From positions 7,271 to 71,270 of the forward strand of contig CAVPUD010000060.1 in the NCBI GenBank assembly GCA_963708545.1: a stretch of 64,000 nucleotides of DNA, read 5' to 3'. Under the pieces are notes generated by a model. It saw nothing but the letters and a program-made list of their open reading frames with translations. It did not search any database and was not told the DNA's origin. Positions 42,388 through 51,462 of the stretch are shown here, piece after piece (the first letter of the stretch is position 1; each line of letters opens with the position of its first letter). The stretch comes from Extensimonas sp963708545 (GTDB lineage: Bacteria > Pseudomonadota > Gammaproteobacteria > Burkholderiales > Burkholderiaceae_C). The position numbers were made by a program, and so were the translations under genes.

Positions 42388-42893
42388 GACCCCAGATTGT
42401 CCATGAGGCAGCATGAAAGAGCGGTGGGATACGGGCGGACAGAGTGGCGCGGCGCATGCTGCAAACCCGGCTGGGCCTAGCATGATCCTAAATCCGGCAG
42501 TTGACCGCTACATTTTGTATGCAACTCTTTGATTCTTCGAATGATTTTTCACTCTGCGAGACTCACCCATCGGGTCAGAGCGCTGCGCGCCCGATCGCGC
42601 CGCCCTCGGGCACGCAGGCCGCGTTGCAAATCCTCGCCATGGCGCCCGCCATGGCTGCGGTTTGCGCCTTGCCAGTGCACCCGATGACGACACGCTCGGG
42701 CGCGCTCAACTGCCGGATTTAGGATGATAAACAGGCCTCGTCCCCTGGCCGGGCAGACCGTGCCGCTGCCGTGACGGCGGCCAGCGCGCACGCTACGCCG
42801 GCAATGATCGGATAGGATGCAAGCTGGGCCGGCGCGCAATGCCACGGCGCTCTGGTTCCCCCCTCTTTCCAACGACTTCAGGAGACGCCCCCC
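42388..42893. other. Intergenic region with element copy D
   Basis: This 506-bp gap separates the divergent Caps_synth-like and nitronate monooxygenase genes. Its centre (42487-42723) is an inverted-repeat element. The remaining 99 bp left and 170 bp right show no coding or RNA structure that I can support, and must carry both promoters. Confidence 0.6.
42487..42723 (+). mobile_element. Non-autonomous inverted-repeat element (MITE), copy D, 237 bp
   Basis: Full-length copy, same orientation as copy A and a few percent diverged from it. Perfect 5-bp target duplications flank it: ATGAT at 42482-42486 and 42724-42728. It inserted into an intergenic region and does not interrupt a recognisable gene. 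Confidence 0.93.
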
Positions 42894-43880
42894 ATGCCTT
42901 TCCAAACGCGCATCACCGACATGCTCGGCATCGAACACCCCATCGTGCAAGGCGGTATGCAAAACGTCGGTGTGGCCGAGCTCGCGTCGGCTGTGTCCAA
43001 CGCCGGCGGGCTCGGCATTTTGACGGCGCTGACGCAGCCCACACCGCAGGCGCTGCGCGAGGAGATCGCGCGTTGCCGCAGCATGACGGACAAGCCCTTC
43101 GGCGTGAACCTGACGGTGTTCCCGACGATCAACCCGCCCGACTACAAGGCCTACGTGCAGGCCATCCTCGACGGCGGCGTGCGCGTCGTCGAAACTGCGG
43201 GCACGCAGGCGGTGCGTGAGATATGGGAGATGCTCAAGCCGCACGGCGTGCGCATCATCCACAAGTGCACCGCGGTGCGCCACGCGCTGTCGGCCGAAAA
43301 AGCCGGCTGCGACATCATCTCTATCGACGGCTTCGAGTGCGCGGGCCACCCGGGCGAGGACGACATTCCGGGCCTGATTTTGATCCCCTGCGCGGCCGAC
43401 AAGGTGAAGATTCCGCTGCTTGCCTCGGGCGGCTTTGCCGACGGCCGCGGGCTCATCGCGGCGCTTGCGCTGGGCGCCGAGGGCATCAACATGGGCACGC
43501 GCTTTTGCGCCACGCAAGAGGCCAAAATCCACCCGCGCGTCAAGCAGGCCTACCTCGAAAACGACGAACGCGGCAGCCTGCTCATTTTCCGCAGCCTCAA
43601 GAACACCGCGCGCGTGGGCCGCAGCCCCGTCTCCGAAGAGGTGGCGCGGCGCCTGAGCGAACCCGGTGCGAAGTTCGAGGACGTGCGCGAGCTCGTCTCG
43701 GGCAAGGCGGGCAAGGAGTTGCTGGAGACCGGAGACATTTCCAAGGGCGTGTTCTGGGCCGGCATGGTGCAGGGCCTGATCCACGACATCCCGACCTGCG
43801 CGGAGCTCGTCAGCCGCATCATCCGCGAAGCCGAAGAGGTCATGGACCGGCGCCTGGCGGGCTTTCGCCGCGCGGGCTGA
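42894..43880 (+). CDS. Nitronate monooxygenase (2-nitropropane dioxygenase family)
   Basis: A 328-residue FMN-dependent TIM-barrel enzyme. Visible motifs are LGIEHPIVQGGMQNVGVAELA at the N-terminus, the FECAGHPGEDD segment (His as candidate catalytic base) and the FMN-phosphate loop LLASGGFADGRGLIAALALGAEGINMGTRF. Family members oxidise nitronates such as propionate-3-nitronate; some act as enoyl-ACP reductases. CAGGAGACG precedes ATG 42894. It is convergent with the SDR gene. Confidence 0.9.
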   Translation: MPFQTRITDMLGIEHPIVQGGMQNVGVAELASAVSNAGGLGILTALTQPTPQALREEIARCRSMTDKPFGVNLTVFPTINPPDYKAYVQAILDGGVRVVETAGTQAVREIWEMLKPHGVRIIHKCTAVRHALSAEKAGCDIISIDGFECAGHPGEDDIPGLILIPCAADKVKIPLLASGGFADGRGLIAALALGAEGINMGTRFCATQEAKIHPRVKQAYLENDERGSLLIFRSLKNTARVGRSPVSEEVARRLSEPGAKFEDVRELVSGKAGKELLETGDISKGVFWAGMVQGLIHDIPTCAELVSRIIREAEEVMDRRLAGFRRAG

Positions 43881-43900
43881 GGCTGCTCCGGCAAGGGCGG

Positions 43901-44698
43901 CTATTGCACCAGCCCGAGCGCGCCGCCGTCTATGCGCAGGTTCTGGCCGTTGATGAAGGCGGCGCGCGTGCTCGCGACGAAGCACACCAGGTCGGCCACC
44001 TCCTCGCGCGTGGCGATGCGGCCCACGGGGTTGGGAAAGCGCTGCGCGACGATGCGCGCCTCTATGCTCGCCCAGTCGCCCTCCCCGTCCTCCCAGCCCG
44101 CGCGGCGCGCCTTGGCGTGGAAGGCGGCCTCGACTTCGGGCGTGCGGATGTAGCCCGGCGACACCGTGTTCACGGTGATGCCGGTGTTCGCAAGCTCCTG
44201 CGACAGCGTCACGGCGATGCTCGCGAGCGCGCTCTTGGCCGCGTAGTAGGCCGGGCGCAGCGGATTGGGCTGGGTCGAACCTATGGTGCCGAGCTGGATC
44301 ACGCGCCCCCAGCCGCGGCTGCGCATCTGCGGCGTGAGCAGGCGGATCAGGCGCACCGCGCCCAGCAGGTTCTTCTGGTACATGTCGAGCCAGACGGCGG
44401 TCTCGGCCTCATCCCAGCGCGCGTCCGCGGCCGTGCCGTAGTTGTTCACCAGGATGTCCACGCGCCCCGCGGCAGCCAGCGCCTGCTGCGCCACCTGCGC
44501 GGCGCCCGCGTCGCTGCACAGATCGCCCCAGACGCTGTGCTGCACGCCCTGCACGCGCAGAGGCTCGGCGCTGCCTTGCGCAAAGCCATGCGCGATCACG
44601 GTCGCGCCTTCTTCGGCGAGGCGCTGCGCGATCACGCTGCCGGTGCCGCGCTCGCTGCCCGTGACCAGCGCCACCTTGCCCTGGAGCCCGAGGTCCAT
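43901..44698 (-). CDS. Short-chain dehydrogenase/reductase (SDR family)
   Basis: A 265-residue Rossmann-fold oxidoreductase. The cofactor motif is TGSERGTGSVIAQRL (TGxxxGxG). NNYGTAAD corresponds to NNAG, and the catalytic YYAAK follows LGTIGSTQPNPLRPA. C-terminal VSPGYIRTPE and GQNLRIDGGALGL are typical. The substrate is not determined. Enoyl-CoA hydratase lies downstream on the same strand after a repeat. Confidence 0.9.
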   Translation of the reverse strand: MDLGLQGKVALVTGSERGTGSVIAQRLAEEGATVIAHGFAQGSAEPLRVQGVQHSVWGDLCSDAGAAQVAQQALAAAGRVDILVNNYGTAADARWDEAETAVWLDMYQKNLLGAVRLIRLLTPQMRSRGWGRVIQLGTIGSTQPNPLRPAYYAAKSALASIAVTLSQELANTGITVNTVSPGYIRTPEVEAAFHAKARRAGWEDGEGDWASIEARIVAQRFPNPVGRIATREEVADLVCFVASTRAAFINGQNLRIDGGALGLVQ

Positions 44699-44732
44699 GC
44701 TTGTCTCCTGTGCCGTGCGCTTGCGGCGCCCA

Positions 44733-44803
44733 CCAAAAATGCTATGTTAAATATAGCTTCTTATGCTTGATGGACGGGCACAAATGCCCATTTTTGCCTT
44801 TGA
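44733..44803 (-). repeat. Dispersed short repeat, copy 4 (SDR upstream region)
   Basis: Read on the minus strand this copy runs GGCAAAAATGGGCATTTGTG, CATCAAGCATAAGAAGCTAT, then ends ACATAGCATTTTTGG. It matches copy 2 (17890-17956) over most of its length, including the terminal self-complementary AGCTAT/ATAGC part. It is markedly AT-richer than the genes on both sides. Confidence 0.6.
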
Positions 44804-44813
44804 AGTCTATAGT

Positions 44814-45593
44814 TCAGCGGTTCTTGAACTCGGGCTTGCGCTTGTTCAGGAAGGCGTCCATGCCTTCCTTCTGGTCTTCGGTGGCGAACAGGCCGTGGAA
44901 CAGGCGGCGCTCGAACATCAGGCCGTCGCTGAGCGAGCTTTCAAACGCGCGGTTCACGGATTCCTTGGCGGCCATGGCGGCGACTTGCGAGAGGTCGGCG
45001 ACGATGAGTGCCGCGCCCAGCGCTTCTTCCATCAGCTTGTCCAGCGGCACGACGCGGCTCACCAAGCCTGCGCGCTCGGCCTCGGTGGCATCCATCATGC
45101 GGCCCGTGAGCACCATGTCCATGGTCTTGGACTTGCCCACGGCGCGCGGCAGGCGCTGCGTGCCGCCCGCACCGGGAATCACGCCGAGCTTGATCTCGGG
45201 CTGGCCGAACTTGGCGTTGTCGGCCGCGATGATGAAGTCGCACATCATCGCGAGCTCGCAGCCGCCGCCGAGCGCAAAGCCGCTCACCGCGCCGATCACG
45301 GGCTTGCGCACGCTGCGGATGGTTTCCCAGTTGCGTGTGATGAAGTCGCCCTTGTAGGCATCGACGAAGCTGTATTTGGCCATGCTGGGGATGTCGGCGC
45401 CCGCGGCAAAGGCTTTTTCGCTGCCCGTGAGGATGATGCAGCCGATTTTGTCGTCCGCGTCGAAGGCCTTGAGCGCGTGGCCCAGCTCGTCCATGAGCTG
45501 GTCGCTGAGCGCGTTGAGCTGTTTGGGGCGGTTCAGCGCGATGATGCCGACCTTGTCGGCCTCGGTGCGCACGAGGAGGGTTTCGTAGTTCAT
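44814..45593 (-). CDS. Enoyl-CoA hydratase
   Basis: A 259-residue crotonase-fold enzyme. The oxyanion-hole segments are KAFAAGADIPSM and GFALGGGCELAMMCDFIIA (with catalytic Glu region PEIKLGVIPGAGGTQRLPR). It hydrates trans-2-enoyl-CoA in fatty-acid degradation; both catalytic glutamates (in GGGCELA and PGAGG contexts) look intact. ATG 45593 begins MNYETLLVRTEADKVG; the open frame continues upstream but without conservation. Confidence 0.95.
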   Translation of the reverse strand: MNYETLLVRTEADKVGIIALNRPKQLNALSDQLMDELGHALKAFDADDKIGCIILTGSEKAFAAGADIPSMAKYSFVDAYKGDFITRNWETIRSVRKPVIGAVSGFALGGGCELAMMCDFIIAADNAKFGQPEIKLGVIPGAGGTQRLPRAVGKSKTMDMVLTGRMMDATEAERAGLVSRVVPLDKLMEEALGAALIVADLSQVAAMAAKESVNRAFESSLSDGLMFERRLFHGLFATEDQKEGMDAFLNKRKPEFKNR

Positions 45594-45655
45594 GGGGACT
45601 CCTTTGTGTTCCGGGAAAGAGGGAAGAAAGGGACGAGGAAGATGGTCACGCCCAA

Positions 45656-47521
45656 CTATAGCGGCGGCGCGTCGAGCCAGCGCCCTAGCGCCGCACCGTC
45701 GGCCACGCTGAGGCGGAAGGTGTCGGGTGGCACGCCTGCGCCGCTGCCAGCACCTTCGGGCAGCGCCAGCGGCAGGCGCAGCAGGCGCCCGTCGCGCGCG
45801 ACCAGGGCCGTGAGCTCGCGCGCGGCGCCGGCCAGCAGCGGCAGCTCGTCCAGCCGCGCGAGGCGCCAGCCCTGGCCCGCCGCCTCCACGCCCAGCCATT
45901 CGTCACCCGCCGCCATGCCCGCCCGCTCGGCCGCGCCGTGGCGCAGCACGGTCTTGATGTGCACGCTATGGTTTTCATTGATACGCAGGCCCAGGCGCTG
46001 GGCGATCTGGGGCGTTTCGGCCTGCATGCGCACGCCGTGCGCGGCGAGCAGTTCGGCCAGCGGCAGCTCGTCGGTGCCGTGCACCCAGGCGTCGAGCTCG
46101 GGCGCGAACGAGCGCCCGCCGAGCTCGGCGAGCACCGCGCGCAGGTCTTCCTCGCGCATGGGGCCGCCCGCGCAGCGCTGCCACAGCGCGCGCAGCACGG
46201 CGTCTAGCGTGCTGCGGCCTTCGCGGCGCAGCGTGAGGTCCAGGCACAGCGCCACGAGCGCGCCCTTGGTGTAGTAGCTCACCGTGGCGTTGGGCGTGTT
46301 CTCGTCGGGGCGGTAATACTTGACCCAGGCGTCGAAGCTCGCCTGCGCCACGCTCTGCACACAGCGCCCTGGCGCCTGCGTCACTTGGTGGATGGTTTGC
46401 GTGAGCTGCTTGAGGTAGGCCGCGTCGTCGATCAGGCCCGCGCGGCGCAGCAGCAGCTCGTCGTAATAGCTCGTGAAGCCCTCGAAGAACCACAGCAGTT
46501 CGGTGTAGTTCTCGCGGTCGTAGTCGTAGCGCGCAAACTCCGCGGGGCGCAGGCGCTTGACGTTCCAGGTGTGGAAGTATTCGTGGCTGATGAGGCCCAA
46601 AAGGCGCGTGTAGTCCTCGCCGGGCTTGGCGGCCTGGTCGGCCTGGGTGGCCGGCGCGGCCAGGGCGTCGCTGCGGCGCGGCAGCTCGCGCCGCTTGCAC
46701 ACCAGCGCGGTGCTGTGGCGGTGCTCCAGCCCGCCGTAGCCCTCGTGCATGGCGTGCAGCATGAAGAGGTAGTGCGCATGCGGCGGCGCGGCGTCGCCGT
46801 GCCACAGGCGGATCGCCGCTGCGCAGATTTTTTGCGTGTCGGCCAACAGGCGTTCGCCGTCGAACGAGGGCGCGGCGCCGCTCACCACGAAGCGGTGCGG
46901 CACGCCGCAGGCAGTGAATGCACCGCTCCAGAAATTGCCCATTTCCACCGGGCTGTCCACAAGCTCGTCGTAGTCGGCCGCGCGGTACACGCCAAAGCCT
47001 GCGGCATCGACCTGCACCGCGGTGAGCGCCGTGGCCAGGCACCAGTCGGGCGGGGCGGCCGCGCGCTGCACCTCGAGCGTGTGCGCCGCCGCCTCCTGCC
47101 CCACGACGCGCAGGCACAGGCTGGTGCCGTTGAAAAAGCCGCGCGCCGCGTCCAGCCAAGCCGCGCGCACCGACGGATCGTAGGCGCAGACCTCATAGCG
47201 CAGCGTGAGCGGCGCGCCGCTGCGGCACGCGGCGCGCCAGCGGTGCTTGTCGAGCTGCGTGAGCGGCACGGGCGCGTCGCCCTGCTGCGCCTGCAGACGC
47301 TGCAGGTTCTTGGAAAACTCGCGCACCAGATAGCTGCCCGGGATCCACACCGGCAGCGCGAATTCCTGCGCCGCCTGCGGCGCGGCCACGGTGAGCGTGA
47401 CCGCGAACAGGTGCGCGTGCAGGTCGGCTGGCGCAATGCAGTAGTGGACGGCGGCGCTGGCGGCGTTGGTGCCGGGAGCAGCGGGAGCAGTAGCGGTGGG
47501 TATGTCGGGCATCTCGGGCAT
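45656..47521 (-). CDS. M61 family metallopeptidase (glycyl aminopeptidase-like)
   Basis: A 621-residue zinc peptidase. An N-terminal beta domain (FALPVWIPGSYLVREFSKN) is followed by the catalytic motif HEYFHTWNVKRLRP (HExxH) and the downstream glutamate in FFEGFTSYYDELLLRR. A C-terminal PDZ domain (VLRHGAAERAGMAAGDEWLGV) is present. Characterised M61 enzymes remove N-terminal Gly or Ala. The start is MPEMPDIPTATAP; no signal peptide is evident. It lies 15 bp downstream of the damaged dsbC gene. Confidence 0.92.
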   Translation of the reverse strand: MPEMPDIPTATAPAAPGTNAASAAVHYCIAPADLHAHLFAVTLTVAAPQAAQEFALPVWIPGSYLVREFSKNLQRLQAQQGDAPVPLTQLDKHRWRAACRSGAPLTLRYEVCAYDPSVRAAWLDAARGFFNGTSLCLRVVGQEAAAHTLEVQRAAAPPDWCLATALTAVQVDAAGFGVYRAADYDELVDSPVEMGNFWSGAFTACGVPHRFVVSGAAPSFDGERLLADTQKICAAAIRLWHGDAAPPHAHYLFMLHAMHEGYGGLEHRHSTALVCKRRELPRRSDALAAPATQADQAAKPGEDYTRLLGLISHEYFHTWNVKRLRPAEFARYDYDRENYTELLWFFEGFTSYYDELLLRRAGLIDDAAYLKQLTQTIHQVTQAPGRCVQSVAQASFDAWVKYYRPDENTPNATVSYYTKGALVALCLDLTLRREGRSTLDAVLRALWQRCAGGPMREEDLRAVLAELGGRSFAPELDAWVHGTDELPLAELLAAHGVRMQAETPQIAQRLGLRINENHSVHIKTVLRHGAAERAGMAAGDEWLGVEAAGQGWRLARLDELPLLAGAARELTALVARDGRLLRLPLALPEGAGSGAGVPPDTFRLSVADGAALGRWLDAPPL

Positions 47522-47536
47522 GTGCGCGGGGCAGAC

Positions 47537-48257
47537 TCAGCGGGTGATGGCAGGGGGTTCCGCCAGGCGCTTTTCTAGCTCGGCCACGCCGATGGCGCCG
47601 GGCACGCGCGCGCCGTTGGCAAAGATCAGCGTGGGTGTGCCGGTGATCTTGTATTTGCGCCCGAATGCGAGGTTGCGCTGCAGTGCGCTGGTGTCGCAGC
47701 TCGCCGCGGGGGCGGGTTTGTCGCGCAGCATCTGGTCCAGCCAGGCCGCGGCGCGATCCTTGGCGCACCAGAATGTTGCGCGATTTTTCGGCTGAGTCGG
47801 GGCTCAGGATGGGGTAGAGGAACAGATACGCCGTGACGTTGTCCACGCCCTGCAGGTCACGCTCGAAGCGCTTGCAGTAGCCGCAGTTCGGGTCTGCGAA
47901 CACCGCGAGCTTGCGCTTGCCATTGCCGCGCACGATGGGGATCGCGTCCTTGATCGGCAGCGCGGCAAAGTCCACCGCCGTGAGCTGGCGGATGCGGTCT
48001 TCGGTGAGGTTGCGCCGCGCCTGCGTGTCGATGAGCTCGCCCTGGATCAGGTAGTTGCCCTTGGCGTCGCTGTAAAACAGGTCGGTGCCCACGCGCACCT
48101 CGTACAGCCCCGGCATGGGCGTGGCGCGCACTTCGTCGATTTTTTCGAGCTGCGGAATGCGCTCGGCCAGGTTTTTGCGGATCGTCGCTTCCTGGGCCTG
48201 GGCCGCGAAGCTCAGGGCCAGCGCGGCGCCGGCCAGCAAGGCAGAAAAAGGGTGCAT
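47537..48257 (-). pseudogene. dsbC: Thiol:disulfide interchange protein DsbC, frameshifted
   Basis: A DsbC gene with one extra base. The first 162 residues are intact: a signal peptide (LLAGAALALSFAAQA), the dimerisation domain, and the redox motif CGYC (Cys125-Cys128) in FADPNCGYCKRFE. After SAEKSRNI the frame is shifted by an extra G at 47771 (plus strand). Skipping it gives WCAKDRAAAWLDQMLRDK and the normal C-terminus with GTPTLIFANGARVPGAI, ending at 47537. Total 721 nt equals 240 codons plus one. As read, the periplasmic isomerase would lose the cis-Pro half of its thioredoxin fold. A sequencing error cannot be excluded. Confidence 0.9.
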
Positions 48258-48293
48258 GGTGGGGATTCGCGGAAGTATTGAAATAGGAGCTAT

Positions 48294-49448
48294 TCAGGCA
48301 GACTGCACGGCGCCTATGGCCTGTTTTGCCACCAAAGCCTTGAGCGGGCCGCTGTGCTCGAAGCCGCGCAGCCCCAGGTTGCGCAGCAGCTGCACGGGAG
48401 CTTCACGGCGCGCAAACAGCTGCTGCAGGCCGTCGGTGGCGAGCAGCATGGGCAGCAGGGCGGCCTTGCGCTCGCGCTCGTAGCGGCGAAGCAGGCGCAA
48501 GTCGCCCACGCTGCGCCAGTAGTCGCGCTCGTGCAGCACGCGCGCGAGCGCCTGCACGTCGCCCAGGCCAAGGTTCAGCCCGTGGCCCGACAAGGGGTGC
48601 ACGTTGTGCGCGGCGTCGCCCGCGAGCACCCAGCTGCGCGCGCCGGCCGCGGGGGATGCCGCCGCATCGGGCATGGAGCCGCACCACTGGCGCGCCTGCG
48701 CGAGCTGCAGCGGCCAGGCCACGCGCTCGCCACGCAGTTGCAGCGCGCCCAGTGCGCCCTGGCTGGCCGTTTCGAGCTGTTGCACGAAGTCCTCGGGCGC
48801 GAGCGCGAGCAGCTGCGGCGCCAACTCTTGCGGCACCGACCACACCACCGCCACGGCGTGCCCGTGCGCGCCTTCGAGCGGCAAAAAGGCCAGGATGCTG
48901 CCGTCGGGCAAAAACCATTGCAGCGCGGTCTGCGCGTGCGGGTGCTCGCAGTGCAGCCGCGTGGCGATCGCGTGCTGCCCGTAGGGCGTGACCTCGAACT
49001 CCACACCGAACTCCGCGCGCGTGCGGCTCGCGCGGCCTTCGCAGACCACGGTGAGCGCCGCGGGCTGGGGCTCGGCCAGCACCTCGACCTGCGGCTGGTA
49101 GCGCACGGCCTCGGCCAGGCGCGCCTCGAGCGCGGGCACGTCGACGATCCAGGTCAGCGCCTCGGCGCCGAGTTCGGCGGCGTCGAAATGCAGCTGCGCA
49201 CCCTGGTCGCCATAGACTTGCATGCACGTGACGGCGGTCGCGTGCTCTGTGTCGGGCCAGGCGCGCACGCCTTCGAGCAACTGCCGCGCCGCCGCGTTCA
49301 GTGCATAAGCACGCACGTCGGGCGCAGCGCCTTCGGGTGGCGGCGCCGCGACCAGCGCCACGCGCAACCGCTCGCGCGCGAGCAACAAAGCCAGGGTACG
49401 CCCCACGATCCCGGCCCCACGGATACAAATGTCATAGGTTTGCGCCAT
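48294..49448 (-). CDS. UbiH/UbiF-family FAD-dependent monooxygenase
   Basis: A 384-residue flavoprotein hydroxylase. It has the FAD-binding GxGxxG motif in DICIRGAGIVGRTLALLLARE and the second motif WVLAGDAAHNVHPLSGHGLNLGLGD. These fit the ubiquinone-biosynthesis hydroxylases, which hydroxylate the quinone ring. The precise ring position cannot be assigned. ATG 49448 begins MAQTYDICIRG. It lies just upstream of dsbC on the same strand and is divergent from ychF. Confidence 0.9.
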   Translation of the reverse strand: MAQTYDICIRGAGIVGRTLALLLARERLRVALVAAPPPEGAAPDVRAYALNAAARQLLEGVRAWPDTEHATAVTCMQVYGDQGAQLHFDAAELGAEALTWIVDVPALEARLAEAVRYQPQVEVLAEPQPAALTVVCEGRASRTRAEFGVEFEVTPYGQHAIATRLHCEHPHAQTALQWFLPDGSILAFLPLEGAHGHAVAVVWSVPQELAPQLLALAPEDFVQQLETASQGALGALQLRGERVAWPLQLAQARQWCGSMPDAAASPAAGARSWVLAGDAAHNVHPLSGHGLNLGLGDVQALARVLHERDYWRSVGDLRLLRRYERERKAALLPMLLATDGLQQLFARREAPVQLLRNLGLRGFEHSGPLKALVAKQAIGAVQSA

Positions 49449-49606
49449 GGCCGGCATTGTAGGAGCGCGCTTCGTACCCACGTTGCGCGCAGGCAGCACG
49501 CAAACTTGGTACGAGCCGAAGTTCAGCCCCGGTTGTCCATCCAAGTTGTTCAAAAGGCCGCCTCGTAAAATCAAACGTTCATCTTGCGAACCCAGAAAGC
49601 CCTGTC

Positions 49607-50701
49607 ATGAGCCTCCAATGCGGCATCGTGGGCCTGCCCAACGTGGGCAAGTCCACCCTCTTCAACGCCCTCACCAAGGCCGGCATCGCCGCCGAAAACT
49701 ATCCTTTTTGTACCATCGAGCCCAATACCGGCGTGGTCGAAGTGCCCGATCCGCGCCTGCAGCAATTGGCCGAGATCATCCACCCCGAGCGCGTCGTGCC
49801 GGCCATCGTCGAGTTCGTGGACATTGCGGGCCTCGTCGCCGGCGCGAGCCAGGGCGAGGGCCTGGGCAACCAGTTCCTCGCGCACATCCGCGAGACCGAC
49901 GCCATCATCAACGTGGTGCGTTGCTTCGAAGACCCGAACGTGATCCACGTGGCCGGCAAGGTCGATCCGATCGCCGACATCGAAGTGATCCAGACCGAGC
50001 TGTGCCTGGCCGACCTCGGCACCGTCGAAAAAGCCCTGCAGCGCAGCACCAAGGCCGCCAAGAGCGGCAACGACAAGGAAGCCGCGGCCCTGGTGCAGCT
50101 GCTCACCAAGGTGCAGGCCACGCTCGACGAGGGCCAGCCCGTGCGCACGCTCGCGCTCAGCGATGCCGAGCGCGCCCTGCTCAAGCCCCTGTGCCTGATC
50201 ACCGCCAAGCCGGCGATGTTCGTAGGCAACGTCAGCGAAGACGGCTTCGAGAACAACCCGCTGCTCGAGCGCCTCAAGGACTACGCCGCGCGCCAGAACG
50301 CCCCCGTGGTGGCCATCTGCGCCAAGATCGAGGCCGAACTCGCCGAAATGGACGAGGCCGACCGGCTCGAATTCCTCAAGGAGCTGGGCCAGGACGAACC
50401 CGGCCTGAACCGCCTGATCCGCGCCGCCTACCAGCTGCTGGGCCTGCAGACCTACTTCACCGCCGGCGTCAAGGAAGTGCGCGCCTGGACCATCCACATC
50501 GGCGACACCGCCCCCAAAGCCGCCGGCGTGATCCACGGCGACTTCGAGCGCGGCTTCATCCGCGCCCAGACCATCGCCTTCGACGACTTCATCGCCTACA
50601 AGGGGGAACAGGGCGCGAAAGAAGCCGGCAAGATGCGCGCCGAGGGCAAGGATTACGTGGTCAAGGATGGGGATGTGATGAACTTTTTGTTCAACGTCTG
50701 A
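49607..50701 (+). CDS. ychF: Redox-regulated ATPase YchF (Obg-like)
   Basis: A 364-residue P-loop NTPase of the OBG family that prefers ATP. The G1 motif is GLPNVGKSTLFNALTKAGI, with the YchF-specific NFPF-like ENYPFCTIEPN, the G3 region FVDIAGLVAGASQGEGLGNQFLAHIRE, and a C-terminal TGS domain ending YVVKDGDVMNFLFNV. It is a universally conserved ribosome-associated protein with roles in stress response. Length is canonical. Confidence 0.98.
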   Translation: MSLQCGIVGLPNVGKSTLFNALTKAGIAAENYPFCTIEPNTGVVEVPDPRLQQLAEIIHPERVVPAIVEFVDIAGLVAGASQGEGLGNQFLAHIRETDAIINVVRCFEDPNVIHVAGKVDPIADIEVIQTELCLADLGTVEKALQRSTKAAKSGNDKEAAALVQLLTKVQATLDEGQPVRTLALSDAERALLKPLCLITAKPAMFVGNVSEDGFENNPLLERLKDYAARQNAPVVAICAKIEAELAEMDEADRLEFLKELGQDEPGLNRLIRAAYQLLGLQTYFTAGVKEVRAWTIHIGDTAPKAAGVIHGDFERGFIRAQTIAFDDFIAYKGEQGAKEAGKMRAEGKDYVVKDGDVMNFLFNV

Positions 50702-50757
50702 CCGCAGCCTGCAAGCTGACGAGCGGCCTCAGTGCTGGCCAGCGCAGTGGCGTAGCG

Positions 50758-50789
50758 GCGGTAGTGCGGAGGGGCGGTAGTGCGGAGGG
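50758..50789 (+). repeat. Two tandem 16-bp repeats between ychF and ssb
   Basis: GCGGTAGTGCGGAGGG occurs twice in direct succession. The surrounding 198-bp gap has no gene. The ssb promoter must lie near 50800-50890; no strong consensus was found. Confidence 0.85.
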
Positions 50790-50899
50790 GCAGGCGGTCG
50801 TTTGAGCGGGCTGTTTCGGATGCAGGCAAAAATTCGCGTTGCGGCACAATCGGGCGCTCGGCGCGCATGCGCGTCCGCCTCATATCAAGGTAAAGCAAC

Positions 50900-51427
50900 A
50901 TGGCATCCGTGAACAAAGTCATCCTCGTCGGCAACCTGGGCCGCGACCCCGAAATGCGCTCCTTTCCGAACGGCGATCAGCTGGCCAACGTCACCATCGC
51001 CACGACGGACAAGTGGCGCGACAAGCAAAGTGGCGAAATGCGTGAAGCCACTGAGTGGCACCGCGTGGTCTTCACCGGGCGCCTGGCCGAAGTCGTGGGT
51101 CAATACCTGCGCAAAGGCTCGCAGGTCTATGTGGAAGGCTCCTTGCGCACGCGCAAATGGACGGATCAGTCGGGCGTGGAGCGCTACAGCACCGAGATCC
51201 GCGCCGACCAGATGCAAATGCTGGGCAGCCGCCAGGGCATGGGCGGCCAGGGTGCCTCGCAGGGCGGCTACGACGAAGGCGGCAGCTACGACGCTGCACC
51301 GCGCCGCGCCAGCCCACCGCCAGCCCGCCCGGCAGCGCGCCCCGCGGCCCCCGCACCCGCTGCAGCGTCGCCCGTCGCGCCCGCCTCGTCGGGCTTCGAT
51401 GACATGGACGACGACATTCCGTTCTGA
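50900..51427 (+). CDS. ssb: Single-stranded DNA-binding protein
   Basis: A 175-residue SSB. The OB fold spans the first 110 residues (SVNKVILVGNLGRDPEMRS; EWHRVVFTGRLAEVVGQYLRKGSQVYVEG). A Gly/Ala/Pro-rich linker follows, then the acidic protein-interaction tip DDMDDDIPF. It forms tetramers coating single strands in replication and repair. It is convergent with miaB. Confidence 0.97.
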   Translation: MASVNKVILVGNLGRDPEMRSFPNGDQLANVTIATTDKWRDKQSGEMREATEWHRVVFTGRLAEVVGQYLRKGSQVYVEGSLRTRKWTDQSGVERYSTEIRADQMQMLGSRQGMGGQGASQGGYDEGGSYDAAPRRASPPPARPAARPAAPAPAAASPVAPASSGFDDMDDDIPF

Positions 51428-51462
51428 ATGCCTGAAAACTGCGGGCGAGCCGCCGCGCCGGT

